From Gilliamella sp. Choc4-2 (lineage in GTDB: Bacteria > Pseudomonadota > Gammaproteobacteria > Enterobacterales > Orbaceae): a stretch of DNA of 64,000 nt. A program made the translations under genes and the position numbers. Under the pieces are notes generated by a model that was not told the DNA's origin, did no database searches, and saw only the letters and a list, made by a program, of their open reading frames with translations. The stretch lies in NCBI RefSeq assembly GCF_001690355.1, contig NZ_LZHG01000030.1:1-64000 (forward strand), in the 5' to 3' direction. Below are positions 1-8,576 of the stretch, in pieces (position 1 is the first letter of the stretch; the number at the start of each line of letters is the position of its first letter).

Positions 1-1
1 C

Positions 2-1552
2 CCGCTGATTGATATTGATGAAGGCATTATTATTTTAAGTGTTACGGGCAGCGGCAGCCGCACTGATGCTTACCAGCTCAGTTTTACTGCGATACCTTTT
101 AAGGTATTAAAACCGTATCGCCCAGCGCCCCTTGCTTGGCCACAAGTCAGTGGCACCTTACCGGCACGGGTCACCAGTCCCGATAATGACACCTATGGCT
201 ATATTGATACCCAAGGGCGCTACCGGGTTAAATTTAACTTTGACCTAACAGATTGGAAAAATGGCGAAGAAAGCTTATGGATAAGGTTAGCCAAACCCTA
301 TGCTGGCAGTGAATACGGTTTTCACTTTCCACTGATTGACGGTACTGAAGTAGCAATAGCTTTTATGCAAGGCAACCCTGACAGACCGTATATTGCCCAT
401 GCAATGCACGACAGTGCTCACCCAGACCCTGTCACCGCCATTAACAAACACCGCAATGTGATACGCACCCCAGCGAATAATAAATTACGCATGGACGACA
501 AACGGGGGCAAGAGCACATCAAACTCGCCACCGAATACGGCAAAACCCAACTGAATTTAGGTCACTTAGTTGACCAAAGTAAAGCGCAGCGTGGCGAAGG
601 CTTTGAGCTAAGAACCGACGAATGGGGCGCCATAGCAGCTGCACGGGGATTATACTTAACCACCCAAACCGAGCCGAAAGCGCAAGGCAAACAGCTCGAC
701 ATGCAAGCCGCCATTACCCAGCTTGAAAATGCGCTATCCATTGCCAAAGCCCTACAAAATGCGGCTACTCAGTCTGAAGCCCACGGTGCAGACACTGACA
801 GCCAAGAACAACTTAACAAAACATTAAGCCAACTGACCCAAAGCGGCATACTTGCCTATGCCCAAGAAGGCATTGCCTTAACCAGTCCACAAAACATTCA
901 ACTCTCCACCGGCAACAGCGTTACTTTAACCAGTGAAAACCAAACTGACATTGCCGCCTTAAAAAACCTTACCCTCTCATCGGGCGAAGCGATGGGCTTA
1001 TTTGCCCACAAATCAGGCATGAAACTGTTTGCCAACCAAGGCGATATTGCGGTGCAAGCCCAAAACGCCAACCTCAACATGGCCGCCAAGCAAGATATAA
1101 AAATTGACAGTGTCGATGGTGAGCTCACTGTCACCGCAAGCGAACAGCTTACGTTAATGTGTGGCGGCTCATACATAAAAATCAGCAGTGAAGGCATTGA
1201 ACTGGGCACCCAAGATAATATCTATCTGAAGTGTAATGTGATGCAAAAGATGGGGGTGGCGACATTATCCATTCCTTATGTTAATTTGCCGGGCATTAAT
1301 GGTTACAGTGAATTTTTTATATTAACCGATCATGAAACGGGTGAACCATTAGCTTTTTATCCCTATGAAATCGAAGTAAATGGACAGACACTGACTGGTA
1401 TAACCGATGCTCAAGGACGGACAAAGCGTGTGTTTACCGATGAACCGCAAACCATTACAGGTTCAGCACAAGAAGAAAGCCCTAAAAATACTTTCAAGGC
1501 AAAACATATCGCAACAGGTAAAATTGTTCAGTTTGATTTTAATGATGTTTAG
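2..1552 (+). CDS. vgrG: VgrG spike protein, 5'-truncated by window edge
   Basis: The reading frame is open from base 2 of the window, so the true start lies upstream; an ATG at 365 is internal. VgrG trimers form the tip of the T6SS tube and carry effectors into target cells. The visible part begins in the gp5-like OB-fold region (GYIDTQGRYRVKFNFD) and passes the hallmark KLRMDDKRGQEHIKLATEYG stretch. A beta-helical DUF2345 segment with repeated short strands follows. After it comes an extra domain of about 100 residues (EPLAFYPYEIEVNGQ, then GITDAQGRTKRVF), which looks like the transthyretin-like extension that holds cargo in other VgrGs. The gene ends 10 bp before the nuclease effector, which is therefore its likely cargo. 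No DUF4123 adaptor gene is present between them. Confidence 0.93.
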   Translation, partial: PLIDIDEGIIILSVTGSGSRTDAYQLSFTAIPFKVLKPYRPAPLAWPQVSGTLPARVTSPDNDTYGYIDTQGRYRVKFNFDLTDWKNGEESLWIRLAKPYAGSEYGFHFPLIDGTEVAIAFMQGNPDRPYIAHAMHDSAHPDPVTAINKHRNVIRTPANNKLRMDDKRGQEHIKLATEYGKTQLNLGHLVDQSKAQRGEGFELRTDEWGAIAAARGLYLTTQTEPKAQGKQLDMQAAITQLENALSIAKALQNAATQSEAHGADTDSQEQLNKTLSQLTQSGILAYAQEGIALTSPQNIQLSTGNSVTLTSENQTDIAALKNLTLSSGEAMGLFAHKSGMKLFANQGDIAVQAQNANLNMAAKQDIKIDSVDGELTVTASEQLTLMCGGSYIKISSEGIELGTQDNIYLKCNVMQKMGVATLSIPYVNLPGINGYSEFFILTDHETGEPLAFYPYEIEVNGQTLTGITDAQGRTKRVFTDEPQTITGSAQEESPKNTFKAKHIATGKIVQFDFNDV

Positions 1553-1562
1553 GATAATAAAA

Positions 1563-3125
1563 ATGACAACAATGATTGATAAACCAAGGGCAAGACCGAC
1601 ATCCAGACGTAGTCAGTCGGCTACTACAGAAAAGAATACATCAGGAACCGTACTACCTGTAACACATCCGTTTGATATTGTTTATTTATGCCAAAAAATG
1701 GAAGCAGCGAAAAAATTTCCATTCATTGCAAAAAACGGAACACCACGCTATCAACGGCAAGTGACAATGTGGATTAGGCAAGATGCTGAAAACTCTGAGT
1801 ATAAATTTCCTTACTGTGGTGAAGTTGGATACAATATGACTCAAGAACCACCAGTACCACTTACCAGTAATAAAGAGCCATTTAGACCTAGTAGATATCC
1901 CTTATCAAAGTTTCGTATGATTTACCGAGAATACCGCAAACTGAATAGATACGGCGATCCTGAAGGAAGTTATTTATTTGATTTTCGCGAGGTTGGCGTG
2001 GTTGATCCCATGGTAGATAAAACCACACTTGAAAACGAATTATCGCTAAAGCGAAGTGGTGATAATGATATTGTTGAAGCTTATCGAACCATCAACCCTG
2101 ATGTTGCAAAAGAATGGTTCCCAAATGGGCGTGGCATGATCCGCATTCCAGATGTCATAAAGAAAAAGAACTACCGATTATTAGGTGCCGCAGGATACCA
2201 CCCTGATAATATTGATACCGTCATTGAGATAAAATTTCCTGGTGATCGACTTAATGAAGATCAACGTAGAGATTATTTAAAAATTGCAAGTGGGGATATT
2301 AAAAAATTTCGCTTAATGACTTTAAAACAGTGTGAATTTCGTCGGCGTAAAGGGAAAGAGGAAGAAGAGATGCTCGCCAATGCCAAAGCAGATCCCTTAT
2401 ATGCAATTGTAGGCGAAAAGGCAATGACTAGCACTAAACTAGCATTAACCATTGAACAACAGATGAAGCAAGAATATGATGCGATATCAAAACACATTAT
2501 AAAATGGGTTAACCAGCAAGAGTTTGAGTACAGCCGCCCACAATTGTTAGCTCCTGATAATTATAATTTTGAACTAGCAGTAGACGCTGTACAGCGCTAT
2601 GAACAACGGCATGAAGCGGTTGTTAACGCCCCATTAGCAGCAGTTGGGGTTTCCATTATAGGCGCAATGAGCACGGCACCTTTAGTAGCATCGATTCCTG
2701 AAATGGTGGCGACAACATCAGTTGTTCGCAATGGGGCTGAAGTTATTAAGTTTTCACCTATAACAAAAACCACTGTGGCCGCAGCAGCGACAACAGCCTC
2801 GCTACCGTTGGCTGCTAAGCAACCCCAAACAAACAATTATGTATTAGAACCGAATCAACAACTTACCTATTACGCCCAAATTACCGAGCAAGAAAAGCAA
2901 AAGTACGAAGATGATCGCCTAATTGAAATTGACTATCGCTATCAACAGAAATATCATTTTAATAAGTTAGAGAGTCTTCTTGAATTTGAAGATGATTCAA
3001 CTTCAACAAAACAGAGTAGAGACAGAGTAAGAATGGGCAAAAATGAAAGATTGATTCACTACTACCCTTATCGACAACAGTTTTACTACTATTTTACGCC
3101 TGGCGATGAACCAACAACAGATTAA
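1563..3125 (+). CDS. VRR-NUC nuclease, probable T6SS effector (TseV-like)
   Basis: This 520-residue protein starts at the ATG 10 bp after vgrG; the frame is open further upstream, but that part overlaps vgrG. A VRR-NUC fold of the PD-(D/E)xK nuclease superfamily is visible at about 195-240: RIPDV (D197), then TVIEIKFPGD with E222 and K224, then EDQRRDY with Q234. These are the expected metal-binding and catalytic positions. VRR-NUC T6SS effectors (TseV family) damage DNA in recipient cells. The N-terminal 190 residues have no domain I recognise and may bind the VgrG tip. Residues of about 350-425 are alanine-rich and hydrophobic (APLAAVGVSIIGAMSTAPLV), possibly for membrane passage. The next gene is a matching immunity type. 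Nuclease activity is inferred from the motif only. Confidence 0.82.
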   Translation: MTTMIDKPRARPTSRRSQSATTEKNTSGTVLPVTHPFDIVYLCQKMEAAKKFPFIAKNGTPRYQRQVTMWIRQDAENSEYKFPYCGEVGYNMTQEPPVPLTSNKEPFRPSRYPLSKFRMIYREYRKLNRYGDPEGSYLFDFREVGVVDPMVDKTTLENELSLKRSGDNDIVEAYRTINPDVAKEWFPNGRGMIRIPDVIKKKNYRLLGAAGYHPDNIDTVIEIKFPGDRLNEDQRRDYLKIASGDIKKFRLMTLKQCEFRRRKGKEEEEMLANAKADPLYAIVGEKAMTSTKLALTIEQQMKQEYDAISKHIIKWVNQQEFEYSRPQLLAPDNYNFELAVDAVQRYEQRHEAVVNAPLAAVGVSIIGAMSTAPLVASIPEMVATTSVVRNGAEVIKFSPITKTTVAAAATTASLPLAAKQPQTNNYVLEPNQQLTYYAQITEQEKQKYEDDRLIEIDYRYQQKYHFNKLESLLEFEDDSTSTKQSRDRVRMGKNERLIHYYPYRQQFYYYFTPGDEPTTD

Positions 3126-3169
3126 TGTAACTATAGGCAGTTAAGCTAGCCTTAATTATAGGATAAATG

Positions 3170-3343
3170 ATGAAAGATAAATTACAGCAATTATTAGACG
3201 AATATCAACAAAATTATAATAAGTTTACCTATGGTCACTATTTAGATCCTGATAATATTGAAGATGCAATAAAAACAGGATTAGTTGGCTGTTTTTACTT
3301 AGATAAAGCCTATAAACCCGAAAAGCGCCAAGCTATCGGTCAA
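3170..3343 (+). repeat. Direct repeat, copy A: first 58 codons of the immunity gene
   Basis: These 174 bp recur at 4472-4645 with only two differences that I can see, both synonymous (GGA/GGG for Gly and AAA/AAG for Lys). The repeat stops in both copies right after a CAA codon, which shows a sharp recombination junction. Such low divergence implies a recent duplication or continuing homogenisation. Confidence 0.95.
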
Positions 3344-4426
3344 GTGTTAGCGCTCTATGATAAGTATTGGGGCGATAAACTTAAATATGGTTTTTTTAAT
3401 GCTGACCCAAATAAATTATATCCTTATCAAGCGTTTAGTTTAGCGCAAAAACTGGAGTTGATTAACGAATATGCTTTAGATACATTAAATTTTTATTGGA
3501 GTAATGTTGATAATTTAGATTTTACCCCTGAATATTTGATTAAAACATTTTCAAGCCCAGAGTGGTATGAAAAGGTACATAAAGAAATCAGTTATGTTCA
3601 ATTTTATTTACCAATTAATGAGCTTAAAAGTTTTGGTGTGGACTCACTTGTGGAGTTAATACGTCAAATCAGCGAAATTTTACAGCCTATGCATGGTTTT
3701 TTTGGTTTAGGTATTCAACATAGCCATGAGTATTATGATTATCAATATTTAGAGTATGAATTAGCACATAAATACTTAGGGCTTGATATTTCCAATGTTG
3801 AAAGTGATTTACGCTTTCGAGGTGGCTTTAAATGCATTAACTGGCTCACTATCCTTAGTGATCAGCTGATTACCGATAAATTAGGTAGCCTTGATGAATT
3901 AAAACAACGCAATCAAGACGAAGCAATTACTTTTTATCCGTACAAGGGTGGGGTTGTTGTTCGGGCTGGTGAAGTTCCTGAACTAGGCGATGTAAGCCGT
4001 AACCCTTACCCTAAGCACTATGTCAACGTTAACGCGCTATTAAAACCAGCGCGAGCGCCTGAAATTGCCTCATTGGGTTTTGGCTCAATCAATGGGGAAA
4101 TTCGCTTTAATGATCGCACATCAAAAGAGTGGCAATGCCGCTTTGATGATGTCACTGCAACCGACTTACCTAAAACAGATGAACAAATAGAGCAAACACC
4201 CGACCAAACGGGGTTAGCTGTGCCCATTCGTATAAAAACAGGTGAACTTTGCCCCCATACTGGGCTTTATTCTGCAACCATTAACGGTAAAATTGAGTAC
4301 CGTGAATTAATCAACGGAGATAAAGTGGCGCCGTTTATTGATAGCGATACAAAGCAAACCTATACCGATATTACATGGACATTATTGCGTCGGGATGACG
4401 GTGGCAGTGTTTATATTAAAAATTAA
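3170..4426 (+). CDS. DUF3396/TsiV-type T6SS immunity protein
   Basis: This 418-residue soluble protein lies 44 bp after the VRR-NUC effector. Two ATGs stand in tandem (3167 and 3170). The second is chosen because AGGA sits 6 nt upstream of it and because the duplicated copy at 4472 shares only that ATG. The sequence resembles the DUF3396 (TsiV) family that neutralises VRR-NUC effectors: a helical N-terminus, then segments such as YVQFYLPINELKSFG and GLGIQHSHEYYDY, and an ending like RFRGGFKCINWLTILSD. A C-terminal extension of about 90 residues (from GLAVPIRIKTGELCPHTG) looks like a separate small beta domain. It would act in the cytoplasm by binding the cognate nuclease. The family assignment is by sequence resemblance; the pairing is by position. 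Confidence 0.75.
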   Translation: MKDKLQQLLDEYQQNYNKFTYGHYLDPDNIEDAIKTGLVGCFYLDKAYKPEKRQAIGQVLALYDKYWGDKLKYGFFNADPNKLYPYQAFSLAQKLELINEYALDTLNFYWSNVDNLDFTPEYLIKTFSSPEWYEKVHKEISYVQFYLPINELKSFGVDSLVELIRQISEILQPMHGFFGLGIQHSHEYYDYQYLEYELAHKYLGLDISNVESDLRFRGGFKCINWLTILSDQLITDKLGSLDELKQRNQDEAITFYPYKGGVVVRAGEVPELGDVSRNPYPKHYVNVNALLKPARAPEIASLGFGSINGEIRFNDRTSKEWQCRFDDVTATDLPKTDEQIEQTPDQTGLAVPIRIKTGELCPHTGLYSATINGKIEYRELINGDKVAPFIDSDTKQTYTDITWTLLRRDDGGSVYIKN

Positions 4427-4471
4427 ACAAATAGCGTTAAACGATATCTACCTTGTGTTATAGGCTATCCC

Positions 4472-4645
4472 ATGAAAGATAAATTACAGCAATTATTAGA
4501 CGAATATCAACAAAATTATAATAAGTTTACCTATGGTCACTATTTAGATCCTGATAATATTGAAGATGCAATAAAAACAGGGTTAGTTGGCTGTTTTTAC
4601 TTAGATAAAGCCTATAAGCCCGAAAAGCGCCAAGCTATCGGTCAA
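4472..4645 (+). repeat. Direct repeat, copy B: duplicated immunity-gene 5' end
   Basis: This is a near-identical copy of 3170-3343 (two synonymous differences in 174 bp). After the CAA at 4643-4645 the sequence turns abruptly into material unrelated to the immunity gene, which leads into the VasX-like effector. The copy is therefore a scar of the recombination that put the effector here. Confidence 0.95.
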
Positions 4646-4763
4646 GATGATCACAGCGACAGCATTGTCACCAGCTACCTTATTGACAACCAAGAAGAGC
4701 CTAAAAAACAATCACAAATAAAAGTTCATTATTCTCAATCCCTAAGTTATAACCGCCAAGGCG

Positions 4764-7712
4764 TTGACAGTAACACCAAACAAGGTGGCAACCAACCCTT
4801 TGGATATGACAGCAAAGTACTCAAAAAAAAACACCACAACTACGCCATGGACAAAACAACAAGGGCTATCAGCAACCATAGCCAACACCATGGATAAGTA
4901 CAGTGCTGGTTACTCACCGTTAATTATCGCTATTGATGACCCAATCGGCATAGCAAAAGAACTAAATGGCTATTGTAACGAACTCTATGCCAAAAACGAT
5001 CAATACCGCCAAGAACGGGCACAAGAATTTGATGCCTATGCTTCTTACGAATACGGCATAGAGCTATTAATTCATAAAGAATTTGCTGATGATTTTAAAT
5101 TCAACTATACCAATCACCCTTATTTTAAACGGGTAATGCAAGAGAAGAAACTGCCCGAAACCGAAGAGCTGCCTGTTTTTTCAACCTTTAATCAGCTATC
5201 GGTACTGATACAAGAAGAACTCTACGGCAAACCGTACAGTAAAAACTACCAAGATTGTACCGGAATGTATGATAACTTTATAGCAATAAGATATAGACAA
5301 GAAAAATATTATGAATGGGAACGTAACTACTTTTTACATGGTAAAAACTATTCGGCGTATCAGATCGCATTAGTATCTAACAACAACAAATATTATAATC
5401 CTTATTTTATAGACAAAGGTTATATCAAATACTTTAACTCCCCCCAATCCAACCGAAACGAGCAAAACTTAACGAGTTATTTTAAAGCGGAAAAATTTTT
5501 AGGCAGTTACTTAGAGAGTTATCGGAAAAAAGAAGACCAATACCAACAAGATAAAATAGATAAAATAAACAGCATCAGAAAAAAATATGCCAAATGTTTA
5601 GACACGCAAACTGTAAATAACTTAAATCAGCAATATGAAAAGTTACAACAACAAATAACAACCCTAGCCGAACAACGGGCACAACAACTAATAAGTTGGT
5701 TAAAAATGAGTAACTTTTACCAGCATATGAAAGATTTTGACGGCGACATTTGGGAATCCGTTTCTGATACAGATCCTAACGAAAAACGGATCGACAACCA
5801 ATTTGAAGTAGAACAAGCCATTGCCGATAATGAACTAACGGGGGATGCGCAGCAAAAAATAGCGGAACAACTTAACCTATATGGAATCTACTACTCAGCC
5901 GTAATCGATAAATGCACTTCAGGCTTAGAATTAACCGACATCGGCAAATTAAACTTAAAAATATGGTTACAAGCAAGTAACGCAAGTGAAGACACCAGTG
6001 ACAGCATAATGGTGCGTGCGTTAGCAAACAACAGTGAAACGCTATTAACCGACATTCAAGCCATGCTTGAACAGATCGAAAATCACCATGAACCGATAGA
6101 ACTAAGCGAAGTGATCGCCACCTCTAAAGTGGGTAAAATTGCGGCGTATTACAAAAAAACACAAGGGTTTTTAAACGCAGTAAACAACTACTATAAAGAG
6201 CTAGATAAAGCCAAAAACGTATTAAAAAACCACCCCGACACACTGGGGAATGTGGCAAAATTAGGAATAAAAATGCCCGGTAATGAACGTTTATTAAAAA
6301 TCTTTTTAAGTAAACCCGTGCTAAGCGTCAACAATTTGGCTGTGCGCTTATGCAATATTATGTTCTCCCCCCTGAATAATTCATCTACAATCAATAAAAT
6401 TAACCACCATGCCTGCCTTATGCTAAATTTGTCATTTTTTGGCTTATATAAAAAAGCGCAGCAAGCGATTTTACAGGCAGAAAACAACGTCAGCAATGCC
6501 GTGGTCAACTCGCAATGGTTTAAAAACGCCTTACCTAAAACCCAAACCTTACCAGGTGGCGTGGTGATGCAACTAACCAAAAAAATGCGAGAATCCGATC
6601 TAAAAGCGAAAAGTGAGTACGTTAAACAACTTCATAACAAAAATAGAGTGATTTCCCGAGTTTTAGATATAAAAGAAGCCGGACGCAATACAAAAATATT
6701 AAAAGCCAAAAAAGAAGATATCGACAACATCAAAGTCACCCGTAGCCAACCAAGTAAAGGGTTTAAAGATATCCGCTTAGCCTTTGTTATTGCCGCCTTT
6801 GAAATATATAACTGGCTACAAATTAAAGATAAAACCCAAGGCGACCATAACGACAGTTTCTGGTCGGCAGAAATGATTGGTGCATCACTAGCGATGACAT
6901 CGGCAACCACCGAATTAATGTATCAATTTGTCAAAACAGTTACAGGATCTGGCTCGGTTGCCGCAGGGCGTATAAAGGTGATGTCAGGGTTCTTCGGGGC
7001 AGCGGCGGGGTTGTATGTTTCTTGTCAGAAGTTTATGAAGGCGAAGGAAGAAGCAGAAAAAGGAAATATAAGTTTAACTATCTTGAATGGGCTAAATGGC
7101 GCATTATATTTTGTAAATGCTGGAATAACATCTGGAACTTCTATTACATATCATATCCCTTGGCTAATGCACCGATTAACCAAACGGGCGTTAGCCAAAG
7201 GGCTAAGCCGAGAAGTCATTGCCCGAGCCATTGCCATTTATACTGCGCAAATTATGGCAAGAAGGGTGATACTATTAGCGCTTGGTTTTTGGGTTGGTGT
7301 GCTTAGCCTGCTGATTGAAGGATTGATCTGGTATATAAGTGATAATGAGTTAGAATCGTGGATAAAACTCAGTGCGCTAGGCGTAAAAAATGATAATGCC
7401 GAAGCCTATAAAAATCTTATCGAACAACAAGACGCATTTAAAGAGGCACTACAAGAAATGTTTGGAATTGACAAATCCACCGTTGAACTAAATCAACAAA
7501 ACCAACTCACCGCCAAAGCAACTACGGCGCAACAACCGGATAGCGAAACCGAGCACGATTTTAACGAATTTGATGCCTTAATGCTAATCACTAACGATTT
7601 AGAGCGCCGCCACCAAGCAAAACGAGAGGCGCTAGCAATCAAAAATCAACCGAAGTCAAACTACCCATTTAATCCCAATGCAATTACCGATTATTTCCAA
7701 GGTATAAACTAA
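4764..7712 (+). CDS. VasX/BTH_I2691-like T6SS membrane effector, N-terminus missing
   Basis: The frame opens after a stop at 4743. Possible starts are a TTG at 4764 (no clear ribosome site) and an ATG at 4890. Counting from 4764, the hallmark SPLIIAIDDPIGIAKELNG of VasX/BTH_I2691-type effectors lies at 51-69; in that family it normally follows a long N-terminal region, absent here. A long helical, Gln/Lys-rich middle (coiled-coil-like, about 230-300) follows. Several hydrophobic segments sit at about 670-860 (LAFVIAAFEIYNWL, GASLAMTSATTEL, VMSGFFGAAAGLYV, VILLALGFWVGVLSLLIEGL), as expected for a pore-forming toxin. The family's usual post-membrane tail (ELESWIKLSALG) is present. It is likely crippled or slippage-dependent because its N-terminus was replaced by an immunity-gene fragment. 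The gene is followed at once by six candidate immunity genes. Confidence 0.8.
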   Translation: MTVTPNKVATNPLDMTAKYSKKNTTTTPWTKQQGLSATIANTMDKYSAGYSPLIIAIDDPIGIAKELNGYCNELYAKNDQYRQERAQEFDAYASYEYGIELLIHKEFADDFKFNYTNHPYFKRVMQEKKLPETEELPVFSTFNQLSVLIQEELYGKPYSKNYQDCTGMYDNFIAIRYRQEKYYEWERNYFLHGKNYSAYQIALVSNNNKYYNPYFIDKGYIKYFNSPQSNRNEQNLTSYFKAEKFLGSYLESYRKKEDQYQQDKIDKINSIRKKYAKCLDTQTVNNLNQQYEKLQQQITTLAEQRAQQLISWLKMSNFYQHMKDFDGDIWESVSDTDPNEKRIDNQFEVEQAIADNELTGDAQQKIAEQLNLYGIYYSAVIDKCTSGLELTDIGKLNLKIWLQASNASEDTSDSIMVRALANNSETLLTDIQAMLEQIENHHEPIELSEVIATSKVGKIAAYYKKTQGFLNAVNNYYKELDKAKNVLKNHPDTLGNVAKLGIKMPGNERLLKIFLSKPVLSVNNLAVRLCNIMFSPLNNSSTINKINHHACLMLNLSFFGLYKKAQQAILQAENNVSNAVVNSQWFKNALPKTQTLPGGVVMQLTKKMRESDLKAKSEYVKQLHNKNRVISRVLDIKEAGRNTKILKAKKEDIDNIKVTRSQPSKGFKDIRLAFVIAAFEIYNWLQIKDKTQGDHNDSFWSAEMIGASLAMTSATTELMYQFVKTVTGSGSVAAGRIKVMSGFFGAAAGLYVSCQKFMKAKEEAEKGNISLTILNGLNGALYFVNAGITSGTSITYHIPWLMHRLTKRALAKGLSREVIARAIAIYTAQIMARRVILLALGFWVGVLSLLIEGLIWYISDNELESWIKLSALGVKNDNAEAYKNLIEQQDAFKEALQEMFGIDKSTVELNQQNQLTAKATTAQQPDSETEHDFNEFDALMLITNDLERRHQAKREALAIKNQPKSNYPFNPNAITDYFQGIN
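4823..4831 (+). other. A9 homopolymer at a frame junction
   Basis: Nine consecutive A residues (ACTC-A9-CACC) lie exactly where the upstream frame (from ATG 4472) would have to shift to enter the effector frame. Loss of one A, by replication slippage or by RNA polymerase slippage, joins both into one frame running from 4472 to 7712. Runs of nine or more A are known substrates for transcriptional slippage in AT-rich bacteria. Whether this occurs here is inference. Confidence 0.55.
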
Positions 7713-7727
7713 AAGCAGGATAAATCA

Positions 7728-8576
7728 ATGAATCACTACTTTCAAATTATCACGGGTAAAATCACTGAGCTAGAAGTGATAGATACCGACTTATCACACT
7801 TTGGCGGCGGCAGTTTTGCCAGTTTGCCACTACTTGGGCAACTGGCACTTGGCAACAGCACCGAAGCTGCTAGCCAAGTTGGTATGGCAAGCGGTCAACA
7901 AGAAGCCGCCGACTACCTTAACAGCGTGCAATACTTTCGCTGTAAACTGGGTGAATTAACCGTACACGGCATTTTTTGCCGGGCTTTTTTCCGCAATGGC
8001 GACAAAGTCGAAGTGGTAGTCGAACCACTCGACGATGGCAGCTACTACGCCTATGCCCTTCGCCGCCCCATCGATCACCGCCTATGGCTATACCCTTGGG
8101 CTATGAAAGGGACTAAAGCGAATAAAACTGATGCTGTAAAAGCAACAGCACCTTTATCACTTCTTATTTTCCTAGGAAGTTTCATTGCAATTTCAATAAT
8201 TAGTGATGATTTATTTTTTTTCATTTTAATGTTAACTATTATTACAATAGTTGATGGCTTGTTCTTTTTGATTTATTACTGGTGTTATAAAAATATGCTC
8301 GGCAGTGGCTCCAAAGACGCCGATAAAATATTTGCTACTTTAGGTTATCTCAAACCGAAAACGGTTAATATGGAAGAGGAATATATGGAGATGTTTTTCA
8401 ATAACAAATCCATGAACGAACCTAATTTTTATATCGACGTGAACACCGACGAATTTAAACGCAAAGATCCCCCTGGCGTCAAATGGGTCGCCTTCTACCG
8501 CGAAGCCCCACCCATTCCCGATTACATTACCGTGATCCACACGGAAAAAACCAACAATAATAAGCGGAAAAAATGA
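7728..8576 (+). CDS. Array copy 1: two-helix membrane protein, candidate T6SS immunity
   Basis: This 282-residue protein starts 15 bp after the effector with AGGA upstream. It belongs to a family that databases often label 'putative type VI secretion system effector' and that sits beside VasX-like genes, which fits immunity better. Residues 1-130 form a conserved soluble part (ITGKITELEVIDTDLSHFGG; EVVVEPLDDGSYYAYALRRP; DHRLWLYPWAMKG). Residues 131-190 are the variable core with two membrane helices (about 142-158 and 162-186) joined by a very short SDD turn. The rest is a conserved cytoplasmic-type tail (KDADKIFATLGY; KDPPGVKWVAFYREAPPIPD). It is the only copy that opens MNHYFQ rather than MKVNSDYYQ, and it has Leu where the others have Pro in GYPKPKT. 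Its TGA overlaps the next ATG (ATGA). Confidence 0.72.
   Translation: MNHYFQIITGKITELEVIDTDLSHFGGGSFASLPLLGQLALGNSTEAASQVGMASGQQEAADYLNSVQYFRCKLGELTVHGIFCRAFFRNGDKVEVVVEPLDDGSYYAYALRRPIDHRLWLYPWAMKGTKANKTDAVKATAPLSLLIFLGSFIAISIISDDLFFFILMLTIITIVDGLFFLIYYWCYKNMLGSGSKDADKIFATLGYLKPKTVNMEEEYMEMFFNNKSMNEPNFYIDVNTDEFKRKDPPGVKWVAFYREAPPIPDYITVIHTEKTNNNKRKK

Larger units (their letters stand above)
4472..4897 (+). pseudogene. Chimeric fragment: immunity N-terminus joined to effector upstream region
   Basis: The 141-codon frame encodes 58 residues identical to the TsiV-like protein, then about 60 residues of low-complexity polar sequence (DDHSDSIVTSYLIDNQEEPK onwards). It then runs out of frame with the downstream effector after an A9 tract at 4823-4831 and stops at 4895-4897. 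Read without one A, the frame would continue as KKNTTTTPWTKQQG straight into the effector, so the last 24 residues here are probably frameshift product. It is too short to be a working immunity protein. It may be a relic, or the true 5' part of a chimeric effector gene. Confidence 0.75.

Noticed and set aside
365-1552. ATG at 365 as the start of a separate gene
   Set aside because: The frame is open to base 2 and encodes the VgrG OB-fold region upstream, so 365 is an internal methionine.
1407-1562. Upstream extension of the nuclease effector frame into vgrG
   Set aside because: It overlaps the vgrG 3' end in another frame. The ATG at 1563 gives a sensible start just after the vgrG stop.
7022-7306. 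94-codon same-strand frame inside the VasX-like effector
   Set aside because: It is a shifted reading of the membrane region of the large effector frame, with no family likeness.
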